Shown here: positions 50,401-59,485 of the stretch, in pieces | How the letters are laid out: each line of letters opens with the position of its first letter | Position numbering within the stretch: position 1 is the first letter of the stretch | Assembly (NCBI RefSeq): GCF_010820555.1 | Contig: NZ_JAAIKD010000006.1 | Location: 141,539-205,538 of the forward strand | DNA: 64,000 bases | Source of the DNA: Psychroflexus aurantiacus | GTDB taxonomy: Bacteria; Bacteroidota; Bacteroidia; Flavobacteriales; Flavobacteriaceae | Direction of reading: 5' to 3' | The notes under the pieces: generated by a model | Databases searched by the model: none | Told to the model about the DNA's origin: nothing | The model's input: the letters and a program-made list of their open reading frames with translations, nothing else | Program-made: the position numbers and the translations under genes

Positions 50401-50406
50401 ATCAAG

Positions 50407-51429
50407 ATGATGTATACAAATTTTAAAGTATTTATGGGTTTGATTTTTATGCTGAGCAGTGGATTTGCTGTTGGGCAGTCGAATATCCTGAACGCCTCTA
50501 CACCATCGGAAGTGGGTGTGTTATCACCTGAACAAAAAGCATCCGACGATGATGAGCCCCTGGAGTATGGTTACATCAGTGACAGAGATATTTTATGGTC
50601 GAAAGTGGTATGGGAAAAAATCGATTTAAGACAAAAAGTCAATTTTCCGTTATTATATCCTACACAGGATGATGTGTTCTCTTCCAACAGGCGTTCTCTT
50701 TTCAAGACGCTGATGGAAGCTATAGAACTCGGTGCTAAAGACCCAGGCTCTAAAAATGCCATCACTGAAGTTTACGCCACCAGTTATTTCAACAAAAAGA
50801 AATCCTTTGATGATATTTTAAGTTCTACAAAATCTGTTTTTCTTCCCGATGTTGCCTTAGATATTTTGGGACAGTATGGCGTGACCGGTACAGAAAGCGT
50901 TCAGCAATTTATCAACAGGTCGCTGGCCGGAACACTTTCAAATTATCCGGATCAGTATCCGCAGGACCTGATTTCACAAATGGAACCTTACTTAATCCCT
51001 ACTGAAATCACGAGTAGAAATATTTTGGAGTACCACATTAAAGGCATGTGGTACTTTGATAAGCTGCAGGGCGAACTTAGATACAGACTACTTGGTATTG
51101 CCCCGGCAGGATATGACATACAAAGCCAGAACCAGAGTTTCGCAGGTGAGCCGGAAATCATTCCTTATTTCTGGGTTTGGTATCCTTCGGCCAGATACGT
51201 TTTGTACAACGCCAAAGTATTGAATAACGACAACAGCTCTGAACCTTTTAGCTTTGATCACCTTTTGAATTCCAGACGATTTGATTCTTTTATTTATAAA
51301 ACACAAAACGTGTATGAGGACAGAGAGGTGAATGAATACATTCAGGACAACTCTTTGCTTCAGCTTCTGGAGTCACAGCGAATTAAAGAAGAAATTCGAA
51401 ACTTCGAATTAGATATGTGGAGTTATTAA
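50407..51429 (+). CDS. gldN: Gliding motility / type IX secretion protein GldN
   Basis: The 340-residue periplasmic protein has a signal peptide (about 1-24, cleaved after AVG). The mature part has the GldN pattern DREVNEYIQDN and the DRDILWSKVVWEKIDLRQK-like start. With GldK it forms the ring that links the motor to the secretion channel. Two ATG codons in tandem make the exact start uncertain by one residue. A terminator follows 27 nt after the stop. Confidence 0.96.
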   Translation: MMYTNFKVFMGLIFMLSSGFAVGQSNILNASTPSEVGVLSPEQKASDDDEPLEYGYISDRDILWSKVVWEKIDLRQKVNFPLLYPTQDDVFSSNRRSLFKTLMEAIELGAKDPGSKNAITEVYATSYFNKKKSFDDILSSTKSVFLPDVALDILGQYGVTGTESVQQFINRSLAGTLSNYPDQYPQDLISQMEPYLIPTEITSRNILEYHIKGMWYFDKLQGELRYRLLGIAPAGYDIQSQNQSFAGEPEIIPYFWVWYPSARYVLYNAKVLNNDNSSEPFSFDHLLNSRRFDSFIYKTQNVYEDREVNEYIQDNSLLQLLESQRIKEEIRNFELDMWSY

Positions 51430-51456
51430 TTTCAACTCCTTTTTAAATCTTAAATT

Positions 51457-51484
51457 AGCCCTTGCCATGTGTAAGGGCTTTTTT
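51457..51484 (+). terminator. Terminator of the gldKLMN operon
   Basis: A 7-bp stem AGCCCTT/AAGGGCT with a 9-nt loop is followed by six T. It lies just after gldN. Confidence 0.75.
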
Positions 51485-51584
51485 ATGTCACCACCCTTAG
51501 CATTCACCTAATCATTGCTGGGTGCTTTACAGACGAATTAGACCTGTCGCCTGATGATCTCGGTTCTGGCCTTTAAAAAAATAC

Positions 51585-51592
51585 TAAATTTG
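51585..51592 (+). promoter_or_regulatory. Possible -7 element just before the FAD oxidoreductase start
   Basis: TAAATTTG is an exact TAnnTTTG match ending 5 nt before the start codon at 51598. If used, the message would have almost no 5' leader. No good TTG is visible at the usual distance. Confidence 0.4.
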
Positions 51593-51597
51593 AACAG

Positions 51598-52647
51598 ATG
51601 AAAGATGTTTTGATAGTGGGATTTGGAATTGCCGGTTTATCGGTTGCCAAACAGCTCGAGCTGAGGTCCAGAACCTTCGACATTATAGCGGATGAAAGCC
51701 AGGATGCTTCCAAAGTTGCAGGAGGAGTGCTCAATCCTGTCGCTCTGAAACGGTATAATCTGGCCTGGAACGCCGAGGAATTTATGCCTCAGGCCATCGA
51801 CTTCTATTCGCAGTTTAATTCTGAATCCGGAGAAGCCTTCTTCAAGTCAGTGCCGGTTTATAAACTATTTTCTTCGGCAGAGGATCAAAACAACTGGACA
51901 GTGGCTTCAGACCAGCGCCTACTGGAGCCTTTTCTGAATCCAAAAATTCAAAAGGTCACCGCCTCAGTTCAATCCGATTTCAAAGCCGGGGAGGTTCTTC
52001 AGTCCCACCTGCTCTCTCTGAAATCCTTAATTGAACATGAAAAAGAACGCTATATCCACACTTCCCAATTTATCTCTGAACCCCTGAAGCATGCGGAACT
52101 CCATATTAGCCGCGATGAAGTCATTTATAAACAGGGTACTTATAAAGCTGTTGTGTTTTGCGAGGGGTATGGCATCACAGACAATCCTTTTTTTAACTGG
52201 CTTCCAGTCTATGGCAATAAAGGGGAATACCTAATTTTTAAATCAGTCGATTTGAAGGCGAATGAATCCATTTTTAAGGCCAAAAACTTTTTGATTCCGC
52301 TGGGCAACGACCTTTATAAATACGGGGCGACCTATTCCAGGGAAAACCTGAACGATTTGCCTACGGAAGGGGCTCGTGTAGAGCTTAAGGATAAGCTTTC
52401 GGGCATGATCAACTGTGACTTTGAGATTGTAGACCAGGTGGCGGGGGTTCGACCCACGGTAAGGGATCGCAAGCCCGTTTTAGGACGTCATCCCCGCTAT
52501 AAAAATCTGTATATCCTCAACGGTTTTGGCAGCCGAGGGGTTATGGCCGCTCCCGGCTTGTCGGAGCAGCTGGTTGATTGTATTCTGCAAGGAAAAGACA
52601 TCGACCAGGCGATTAACCTTAGTCGGTTTTTGAAGTTTTATGTTTAG
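51598..52647 (+). CDS. FAD-dependent oxidoreductase (DadA/glycine-oxidase-like)
   Basis: The 349-residue protein opens with the FAD-binding motif IVGFGIAGLSVA and has the second glycine-rich region VAGVRPTVRDRKPVLGRHP and the C-terminal NGFGSRGVMAAPG, as in the DAO superfamily. Such enzymes oxidise amines or amino acids, or act in tRNA modification like the MnmC C-terminal domain. The substrate cannot be told. Its 3' end overlaps the convergent DUF983 gene by 29 bp. Confidence 0.88.
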   Translation: MKDVLIVGFGIAGLSVAKQLELRSRTFDIIADESQDASKVAGGVLNPVALKRYNLAWNAEEFMPQAIDFYSQFNSESGEAFFKSVPVYKLFSSAEDQNNWTVASDQRLLEPFLNPKIQKVTASVQSDFKAGEVLQSHLLSLKSLIEHEKERYIHTSQFISEPLKHAELHISRDEVIYKQGTYKAVVFCEGYGITDNPFFNWLPVYGNKGEYLIFKSVDLKANESIFKAKNFLIPLGNDLYKYGATYSRENLNDLPTEGARVELKDKLSGMINCDFEIVDQVAGVRPTVRDRKPVLGRHPRYKNLYILNGFGSRGVMAAPGLSEQLVDCILQGKDIDQAINLSRFLKFYV

Positions 52648-53014
52648 CATCCTTGTCATAAGATAGGAATAAATTGATCCATATATTCCGTGATAACCTC
52701 ATAATGATGGGCCCCAGCAGGACCAGGACGACAATAATGGATATAAACGAAGGGACCACCTCCAGGCCAATAAGGAAATAGGACGTTAGAAAAGAGGCTA
52801 TCGCAAAGGCAACCCCCAGACCGTAACTTATATACATGGCTCCATAAAAAAAGGAAGGTTCTATTTTGAATTTGGTATTACAGACCGAGCATCTTTCGTG
52901 CATTTCATAAATTTTACTCAGCTTATATGGGTTGGGTTCTTTGTACATTTTTCCCTCGTGGCATACCGGGCATTTTCCTGTAAACACACTATATAATTTG
53001 GTTCCCTTCAGCAT
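52619..53014 (-). CDS. DUF983-family zinc-ribbon membrane protein
   Basis: The 131-residue protein has an N-terminal four-Cys pattern (CPVCHEG and CSVCNTK) expected to bind zinc, then two transmembrane helices (about 62-80 and 86-108). This is the DUF983 layout, a family of unknown function common in Bacteroidota. Its 3' end overlaps the preceding oxidoreductase gene by 29 bp in opposite direction. Confidence 0.88.
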   Translation of the reverse strand: MLKGTKLYSVFTGKCPVCHEGKMYKEPNPYKLSKIYEMHERCSVCNTKFKIEPSFFYGAMYISYGLGVAFAIASFLTSYFLIGLEVVPSFISIIVVLVLLGPIIMRLSRNIWINLFLSYDKDAKHKTSKTD

Positions 53015-53077
53015 TATGAATAAAATTTAGCTTTACAGCGCAAAAATACCAATATTTGCAAAAATTTTAGGTAACAT

Positions 53078-54988
53078 ATGCTACACATTCATAATCTTTC
53101 TATTTCATTTGGTGGAGAGTACCTCTTTAAGGAGATCAGTTTCAAGCTAAGTGCGGGAAATAGAGTAGGTCTTATAGGAAAAAATGGAGCCGGAAAATCG
53201 ACAATGCTCAAGATCATTTCCGGAGAAATGCCCTTAGATACAGGTCAGATTGCTAAGGATAAAGAGATTTCTATTGGTTTCTTGAAACAGGATATCGATT
53301 TTGAAGAAGGACGCACGGTTCTGGAAGAAGCTTATCAGGCTTTTGAAGCGATTAAGTCTTTGGAAGCCAAACTGGAACATATCAATGAACAGCTGGTGGA
53401 GCGCACCGATTATGAAAGCGAAGGCTATAATCAACTCATGATCGATCTGAATGACTATCAGCAGCAGTATGAAATCCTGGGCGGTTACAATTACCAGGGC
53501 GATACGGAAAAGGTGCTGAAAGGACTGGGGTTTACCACCTCTGATTTTGGTAAATTAACCGATACGTTTTCTGGGGGCTGGAGAATGCGAATAGAGCTGG
53601 CTAAGTTGCTCCTGCAAAGCAACGATATCTTGCTTCTGGATGAGCCGACCAACCACCTGGATATCGAAAGTATTCTCTGGCTGGAAAGTTTCTTACAAAA
53701 CTTCCCCGGTTGTGTGGTGATTGTTTCTCACGATAAGATGTTCCTGGATAACGTTACCAACAGGACCATTGAATTATCCCTGGGTCAGATTTACGATTAC
53801 AACAAGCCGTATTCCAAATTCAAAGTATTAAGGGAGGAATTACGGGAGCAGCAGCTGGCCGCTCAAAAAAATCAGCAGAAAGAAATTGAACAGACCGAAA
53901 AGCTGATCAGTAAATTTAGAGCGAAAGCCAATAAAGCTTCCATGGCGCAATCGCTGATTAAAAAGCTGGAAAAAACCGAAGTTATCGAAGTGGACGAAGA
54001 GGACAATCAGGTGATGAATGTGAAATTCAACTCCTCCAAAAATCCCGGTAAAGTGGTGATAGAAGCTGAAGATTTATCGAAATCCTTTGGCCAGGATACG
54101 GTTTTTAAAGATGTGGATTTTCTGATTGAACGGAATTCTAAAATCGCGTTTGTAGGGCAGAATGGACAGGGAAAATCTACCCTGGCTAAAATTATTGTTG
54201 GCGAACTGGAACACGGCGGACACATCAAGCTGGGGCATAACGTGGAAATCGGTTATTTTGCTCAAAACCAGGCAGAATATCTGGATGGAAATAAAACTGT
54301 GCTGGATACCATGATAGATGCGGCCAATGAGAGTAACCGAAGCCGTGTGCGTGATATCCTGGGCTCTTTTCTCTTCAGAGGCGATGATGTCGCCAAATTT
54401 GTGAAAGTGCTTTCCGGAGGAGAAAGAAACCGCCTGGCTCTGGCTAAAATGTCTTTATCTCCCTTCAACGTGCTGATCATGGATGAGCCTACCAACCACT
54501 TGGACATTCAGTCCAAAAACGTCCTGAAAGCAGCGCTCAATAATTTTGAAGGCACCTTGATTCTGGTGTCTCACGACAGGGATTTTCTGCAGGGCTTAGC
54601 TGATTCGATTTATGAATTCAGAAACAATACCGTAAAGGAATTTCTTGGAGACATCAATGATTATCTGAAGTACAGAGCTCTGGAGTCGATGCGGGAGGTA
54701 GAGAAGAAAGATAAAAAGGCGAAGGAAGCCAAAGCCGAGTCTTCCACCAAACACGACTACGAATATCAGAAGAAACAAAAATCGCTTCAGAATAAACTGA
54801 GCAGTGTGGAGTCTCAGATTTCCAAGCTGGAAAAAGAGGTCAGAGAAATGGACAGGCAGCTGGAACTCAATTACGAAGAAAGCATCAAAAAGGATAATTT
54901 CTTTGAAAACTACAATGCCAAAAAGAGCAAACTGGAAACCCTTATGAAGTCCTGGGAGGAAGTACAGATCAAAATTGAAAGTCTTTAA
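53078..54988 (+). CDS. ABC-F family ATPase with C-terminal coiled coil
   Basis: The 636-residue cytoplasmic protein has two ABC cassettes: Walker A GKNGAGKST and GQNGQGKST, signature motifs FSGGWRMR and LSGGERNR, and Walker B LLLDEPTNHLD and LIMDEPTNHLD. There is no membrane domain. The cassettes are joined by the ABC-F linker, and a charged coiled coil (about 560-636) follows, as in Uup-like members. ABC-F proteins act on the ribosome or, for Uup, on DNA-related processes. The exact subfamily is uncertain. Confidence 0.93.
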   Translation: MLHIHNLSISFGGEYLFKEISFKLSAGNRVGLIGKNGAGKSTMLKIISGEMPLDTGQIAKDKEISIGFLKQDIDFEEGRTVLEEAYQAFEAIKSLEAKLEHINEQLVERTDYESEGYNQLMIDLNDYQQQYEILGGYNYQGDTEKVLKGLGFTTSDFGKLTDTFSGGWRMRIELAKLLLQSNDILLLDEPTNHLDIESILWLESFLQNFPGCVVIVSHDKMFLDNVTNRTIELSLGQIYDYNKPYSKFKVLREELREQQLAAQKNQQKEIEQTEKLISKFRAKANKASMAQSLIKKLEKTEVIEVDEEDNQVMNVKFNSSKNPGKVVIEAEDLSKSFGQDTVFKDVDFLIERNSKIAFVGQNGQGKSTLAKIIVGELEHGGHIKLGHNVEIGYFAQNQAEYLDGNKTVLDTMIDAANESNRSRVRDILGSFLFRGDDVAKFVKVLSGGERNRLALAKMSLSPFNVLIMDEPTNHLDIQSKNVLKAALNNFEGTLILVSHDRDFLQGLADSIYEFRNNTVKEFLGDINDYLKYRALESMREVEKKDKKAKEAKAESSTKHDYEYQKKQKSLQNKLSSVESQISKLEKEVREMDRQLELNYEESIKKDNFFENYNAKKSKLETLMKSWEEVQIKIESL

Positions 54989-55050
54989 GTTTTCATAAAA
55001 TTTGAGATTTGAGTTTAACCTTCCTATTTTTATCAGGTCTAAACACAATT

Positions 55051-56220
55051 ATGAGAAAAATTATATTATATGCACTCGGAGTGCTTTTGCTGGCAGGAGG
55101 TGTATTTGGAGCTAAATTTATTATCGATAGTAAAGAGGTTCCCCAGTCTGCCCCGACGAAGACCATCAAAACGGTATTTGTAGATACGGTTCAAAATGCC
55201 AGGGTTCCCATTATCATTCCAGCGAACGGAAATCTTCTCGCCAAACGCAGGGTCGAGCTCTATGCTGAAGTGCAGGGGGTTTTTGATTACAGCGCCAAGG
55301 CCTTCAGAACGGGACAGGCTTATAAAAAAGGCCAGACGTTAATCCGGATAGACGCTTTAGAGTACAAGGCATCAGTACAATCTGCAAAAAGTGACTTATA
55401 CAATCAAATTACAGCCATTATGCCCGATTTGAGGCTGGATTTTCCGGAAATCTATCCCAAATGGCAGACCTATCTTAATGCTTTTGATATTAAGCAACCC
55501 GTACCTCCACTGCCAGAGTATGATTCTGAAAAAGAACGTTTTTTTATAAATGGCAGAGGTATCAATACGGCTTACTACAATGTCAAAAATCTGGAGGAGC
55601 GACTTCTGAAGTATAATATAACCGCACCTTTTGATGGGGTTTTAATTCAGGCTCTTGTCACTGAAGGCACTTTAATACGGAGCGGAATGATGCTGGGCGA
55701 GTTTATCGATCCCGAAGTATACGAGCTTCAGGTGGCCATCGCCAAAGAGTATGCAGATCTTTTGCGAGAAGGGGAGTCCGTTAGTTTAACCAATAAAGCG
55801 GGCACACAGCGCTATTCTGGAAAAGTTAATCGAATCAATGCCAGTATAGATCAGGCGACTCAAACTGTAAGTGTCTTTATCGAAGTTAAGGACCCTTCTT
55901 TAAAAGAAGGAATGTACCTGAAGGCTTTAATCGAAGCCAAAAAAGAAGAAAATGCTATCTCTATTGACCGGAGTTTAGTTGATGATGAGGATAATATTTT
56001 TGTGGTTAAGGACACGATCTTAAGACGTCTAAAAGTCAATCCGGTCTATTTTTCGGATGAGCAAGTCGTCGTGAAGGGTGTCCCTGACGGTGAACTTATT
56101 TTAGCCAGGCAGGTCCCGGGTGCATATAGTGGCATGCGAGTCGAAGTGGTCAGTGAAAACAATCCTGAAAATCAGCCTCAGGATGACTCCAAGGCAGAGA
56201 AAGAAAGCATTCAGGAATGA
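55051..56220 (+). CDS. RND efflux periplasmic adaptor (membrane fusion protein)
   Basis: I start at the ATG at 55051 (389 residues), which begins the membrane anchor (ILYALGVLLLAGGVF); an in-frame ATG 42 nt earlier adds unrelated residues. The protein has the HlyD/AcrA layout: lipoyl-like half motifs around ELYAEVQG and NITAPFDGVLIQALVTEG, a helical hairpin, and a beta-barrel domain. It links the inner-membrane pump to the TolC channel. It overlaps the pump gene by 4 nt (ATGA), so synthesis is coupled. Confidence 0.93.
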   Translation: MRKIILYALGVLLLAGGVFGAKFIIDSKEVPQSAPTKTIKTVFVDTVQNARVPIIIPANGNLLAKRRVELYAEVQGVFDYSAKAFRTGQAYKKGQTLIRIDALEYKASVQSAKSDLYNQITAIMPDLRLDFPEIYPKWQTYLNAFDIKQPVPPLPEYDSEKERFFINGRGINTAYYNVKNLEERLLKYNITAPFDGVLIQALVTEGTLIRSGMMLGEFIDPEVYELQVAIAKEYADLLREGESVSLTNKAGTQRYSGKVNRINASIDQATQTVSVFIEVKDPSLKEGMYLKALIEAKKEENAISIDRSLVDDEDNIFVVKDTILRRLKVNPVYFSDEQVVVKGVPDGELILARQVPGAYSGMRVEVVSENNPENQPQDDSKAEKESIQE

Positions 56221-59200
56221 GAAAGATCATCTCTTATTTCATCAAGTACCACGTGGCAGTCAATGTCATGATTTTAGCTTTTGTGGTTTTCGGAATCATA
56301 GGCATGCTGCGTTTGCAGTCCTCTTTCTTTCCGTTAATCGAATCTGAAATAATAAACATCAACGTGACCTATCCCGGGGCAGCTCCGGAAGAAATTGAAG
56401 AAGGGATCGTCCTCAAAATCGAGGATAATCTAAAGGGTCTGGTGGGTGTAGACCGAGTCACATCTACCTCCCGAGAAAACGGGGGGAGTATCACAGTTGA
56501 AATCGATCGCAACGAAGACATTGATTTGATGCTGAGCGAGGTGAAAAATGCAGTAGATCGGGTTCCCAATTTTCCTTCCGGCATGGAGCCTCTGGTGGTT
56601 GCCAAGCAGGAGAATATACGTGAAACTTTCGATTATTTTGTAAGTGGAGAAGGCGTAGACCTGGCTACACTGAAGCAAATCGCAAGACAGATGGAGTATG
56701 ATCTCCGCGCCATGGATGGTCTGTCTCAGATCGAAATCTCCGGCTATCCCGATGAAGAAATTGAAATCGCCGTTGATGAAGATGACCTGCTGGCCTACAA
56801 CCTCACGTTTGCTGAAGTGGCCCAGGCCGTTTCCCAATCCAATATCCTCACAACAGGGGGGAGTATAAAAACAGATGTCGAAGATTTCCTGATCCGGGCG
56901 AATAACCGTTCTTATTACGGCAAGGAATTGAATAACCTGATTGTCAAGTCTCAGCCGGACGGCACCCAGGTGACGCTGGCGGATGTGGCCATTATTCGGG
57001 ATCGATTTGCGGAAACTCCTAATGCTTCTTATATCAACGGAAGGGTTGCGGTAAGTGTAAATATCTCTACGACCAATAATGAAGATCTAATTGCTGCTGC
57101 CGAAAAAGTAATGCAGTATGTCGAGGAGTATAATGCGAAAAACGATACCATAGAAATTATAGTTGAGGATGACCGCAGCATCACCTTAAAGCAGCGGACT
57201 CAATTGTTGATAGAAAACGGGGCAGTAGGTATATTTCTCGTCTTGGTGTTTTTATCCTTTTTCCTGAATACACGTCTGGCGTTTTGGGTGGCCTTTGGTC
57301 TGCCGATTTCCTTTTTAGGGATGTTTATTTTTGCCAGTTCCTTTGGCGTGACTATCAATGTCTTGTCTCTGTTTGGAATGATTATCGTTATTGGAATTCT
57401 GGTGGATGACGGCATTGTTATTTCAGAAAACATCTACCAGCATTATGAAATGGGTAAAAAGCCGGTTCAGGCTGCCATTGACGGCACTATGGAGGTACTT
57501 CCTCCTATCATTTCCGCGATCATCACCACGGTATTGGCCTTCTCTACCTTTCTTTTTCTGGATAGCCGTATAGGCAAGTTTTTTGGAGAGGTAAGTACAG
57601 TAGTGATTCTAACCCTCGTCGTATCACTGATTGAAGCCTTGATTATCCTGCCGGCACACATCGCCCATTCCAAAGCTTTGGTCAGGGAAAAAGCCGGTGA
57701 GAAAGCTAAGGCTAAAGGCATAGGAAAGCTGTTTAAGAAGATGAGGCGGATGAACGTCTACGGTGACCGCGTCATGGCTTTTTTAAGAGATAAGTTTTAT
57801 GAACCGGTGGTAAGATTTACCGTCCAGAACCGCTTTATTAGCTTTGCCATCACTACAACGCTGCTCATCCTGACCATTGGGTCCATTATGGGAGGAGTAG
57901 TGAAAGTAACCTTATTTCCCAGTATAGCCAGTGATCGCGTCAGTATAGATTTATTGATGCCGGAAGGAACCAACCCTAAAACGACAGACAGTATCATCTC
58001 CATGGTGGAAGATGCAGCCTGGCGGGTTAATGAAGACTTTACCAGGCGACAGTCCGGCAATAAAGAGGTGGTCAGGAATATCGTAAGACGTGTAGGACCG
58101 GGAAATAATAAAGCTTCTTTACGGGTGAATTTACTTCCGGGAGAAGAACGTGATTTTGGGTCCCCAGAGATTACAAATGCCATCAGAGAGGAAGTAGGCG
58201 AGGTGTATGGGGTGGAGCGCCTCACCTTTGGTTCCGGAGGGAATTTTGGCGGTAAGCCCGTTTCTGTCTCTTTGCTGGGGAATAATCTGAAAGAGCTGGA
58301 ACAGGCTAAGGAAGAACTGAAAGCCCTCATGGAAGAGAATAATACGCTTAAGGACGTCACCGATACAGATCCCGAAGGCATTAAAGAAATAAGCATTGAC
58401 CTGAAAGATGAGGCTTATGCTTTAGGCTTGAATTTGGGTGATGTCATGAGCCAGGTGAGAGCTGGCTTTTTTGGGCTGCAGGCTCAGCGCTTTCAACGGG
58501 GACAGGATGAGATTAAAGTCTGGGTCAGATATGATCGCGACAATCGGGAATCGATCAACGATCTGGATGATATGCGTATTGTGACCCCCGACGGGAATCG
58601 TGTACCCTTTGGAGAGATAGCCAGTTACTCCATTGAAAGGGGAACCGAATCTATTAGCCACCTGGGCGGTTTAAGAGAAATTAGGGTGGAAGCCGATTTG
58701 GAAGATCCCAATGCCAGTTCCACAGATGCCATCGCCAACATCGATGAAAATATGTTACCCCCGATTCTGTCCAAATATCCCAGCGTGTCGGTGTCCTACG
58801 AAGGTCAGAATCGCGAGGCGGAAAAGCTTACCGATTCTGCCAAAAATGTGTTCCCGGTTATTCTTTTTCTCATCTATGCGGTTATTGCCTTTACCTTCAG
58901 GAGTTATAGCCAGCCTTTGCTTTTGATGTTCCTTATACCTTTCAGTGTCATTGGTGTAGCCTGGGGACATTATATACATGGCTTTCCGGTGAATGTTTTA
59001 TCCTTATTAGGCATTATTGCACTGGTGGGGATTATGGTCAATGACGGCCTGGTGCTCATCGGTAAATTCAACACGTATCTCCGGGACGGGATGGATTTTG
59101 ATACCGCCTTGGTCGAAGCCGGTAAATCCAGATTCAGAGCTATATTTTTAACCTCACTAACGACCATCGCCGGGATAGCTCCTTTACTTCTGGAGCGCAG

Positions 59201-59480
59201 CAGGCAGGCTCAGTTTTTAAAACCCATGGCCATATCCATAGCTTATGGTATTTTTATAGCAACCTTTCTTACGCTCTTGTTCTTACCCTTGTTATTATCG
59301 ATTACCAATTCAGCAAAAACGCGATTCAAATGGCTTTCAACGGGTGAACAGGTTAGTAAAGAATCTGTAGAACGCGCGATAAAAGAGCAGGAAGAAGAAG
59401 AACAGCGTCAGGAAGAAATCGATGAAGCTAACCGCGATTCAGAACCCGGCCAAACCGAAATTAAACCTAAAGATCATTAG
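56217..59480 (+). CDS. RND-family efflux pump, inner-membrane transporter (AcrB-type)
   Basis: The 1087-residue protein has 12 predicted membrane helices and two large periplasmic loops, the HAE1/AcrB layout. TM4 keeps the proton-relay pair in GILVDDGIVISENIY (about residues 397-398). TM10 reads GIMVNDGLVLI, so the Lys of AcrB TM10 is missing, as in many Bacteroidota and SwrC-type pumps. A C-terminal tail of about 40 residues is very rich in Glu and Gln. It exports drugs or other small hydrophobic compounds with the adaptor and TolC-like channel encoded beside it. Confidence 0.95.
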   Translation: MRKIISYFIKYHVAVNVMILAFVVFGIIGMLRLQSSFFPLIESEIININVTYPGAAPEEIEEGIVLKIEDNLKGLVGVDRVTSTSRENGGSITVEIDRNEDIDLMLSEVKNAVDRVPNFPSGMEPLVVAKQENIRETFDYFVSGEGVDLATLKQIARQMEYDLRAMDGLSQIEISGYPDEEIEIAVDEDDLLAYNLTFAEVAQAVSQSNILTTGGSIKTDVEDFLIRANNRSYYGKELNNLIVKSQPDGTQVTLADVAIIRDRFAETPNASYINGRVAVSVNISTTNNEDLIAAAEKVMQYVEEYNAKNDTIEIIVEDDRSITLKQRTQLLIENGAVGIFLVLVFLSFFLNTRLAFWVAFGLPISFLGMFIFASSFGVTINVLSLFGMIIVIGILVDDGIVISENIYQHYEMGKKPVQAAIDGTMEVLPPIISAIITTVLAFSTFLFLDSRIGKFFGEVSTVVILTLVVSLIEALIILPAHIAHSKALVREKAGEKAKAKGIGKLFKKMRRMNVYGDRVMAFLRDKFYEPVVRFTVQNRFISFAITTTLLILTIGSIMGGVVKVTLFPSIASDRVSIDLLMPEGTNPKTTDSIISMVEDAAWRVNEDFTRRQSGNKEVVRNIVRRVGPGNNKASLRVNLLPGEERDFGSPEITNAIREEVGEVYGVERLTFGSGGNFGGKPVSVSLLGNNLKELEQAKEELKALMEENNTLKDVTDTDPEGIKEISIDLKDEAYALGLNLGDVMSQVRAGFFGLQAQRFQRGQDEIKVWVRYDRDNRESINDLDDMRIVTPDGNRVPFGEIASYSIERGTESISHLGGLREIRVEADLEDPNASSTDAIANIDENMLPPILSKYPSVSVSYEGQNREAEKLTDSAKNVFPVILFLIYAVIAFTFRSYSQPLLLMFLIPFSVIGVAWGHYIHGFPVNVLSLLGIIALVGIMVNDGLVLIGKFNTYLRDGMDFDTALVEAGKSRFRAIFLTSLTTIAGIAPLLLERSRQAQFLKPMAISIAYGIFIATFLTLLFLPLLLSITNSAKTRFKWLSTGEQVSKESVERAIKEQEEEEQRQEEIDEANRDSEPGQTEIKPKDH

Positions 59481-59485
59481 ATGAT

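Noticed and set aside
56369..58979. Minus-strand frames opposite the RND pump gene
   Set aside because: They are antisense to a clear efflux transporter and show no family features.
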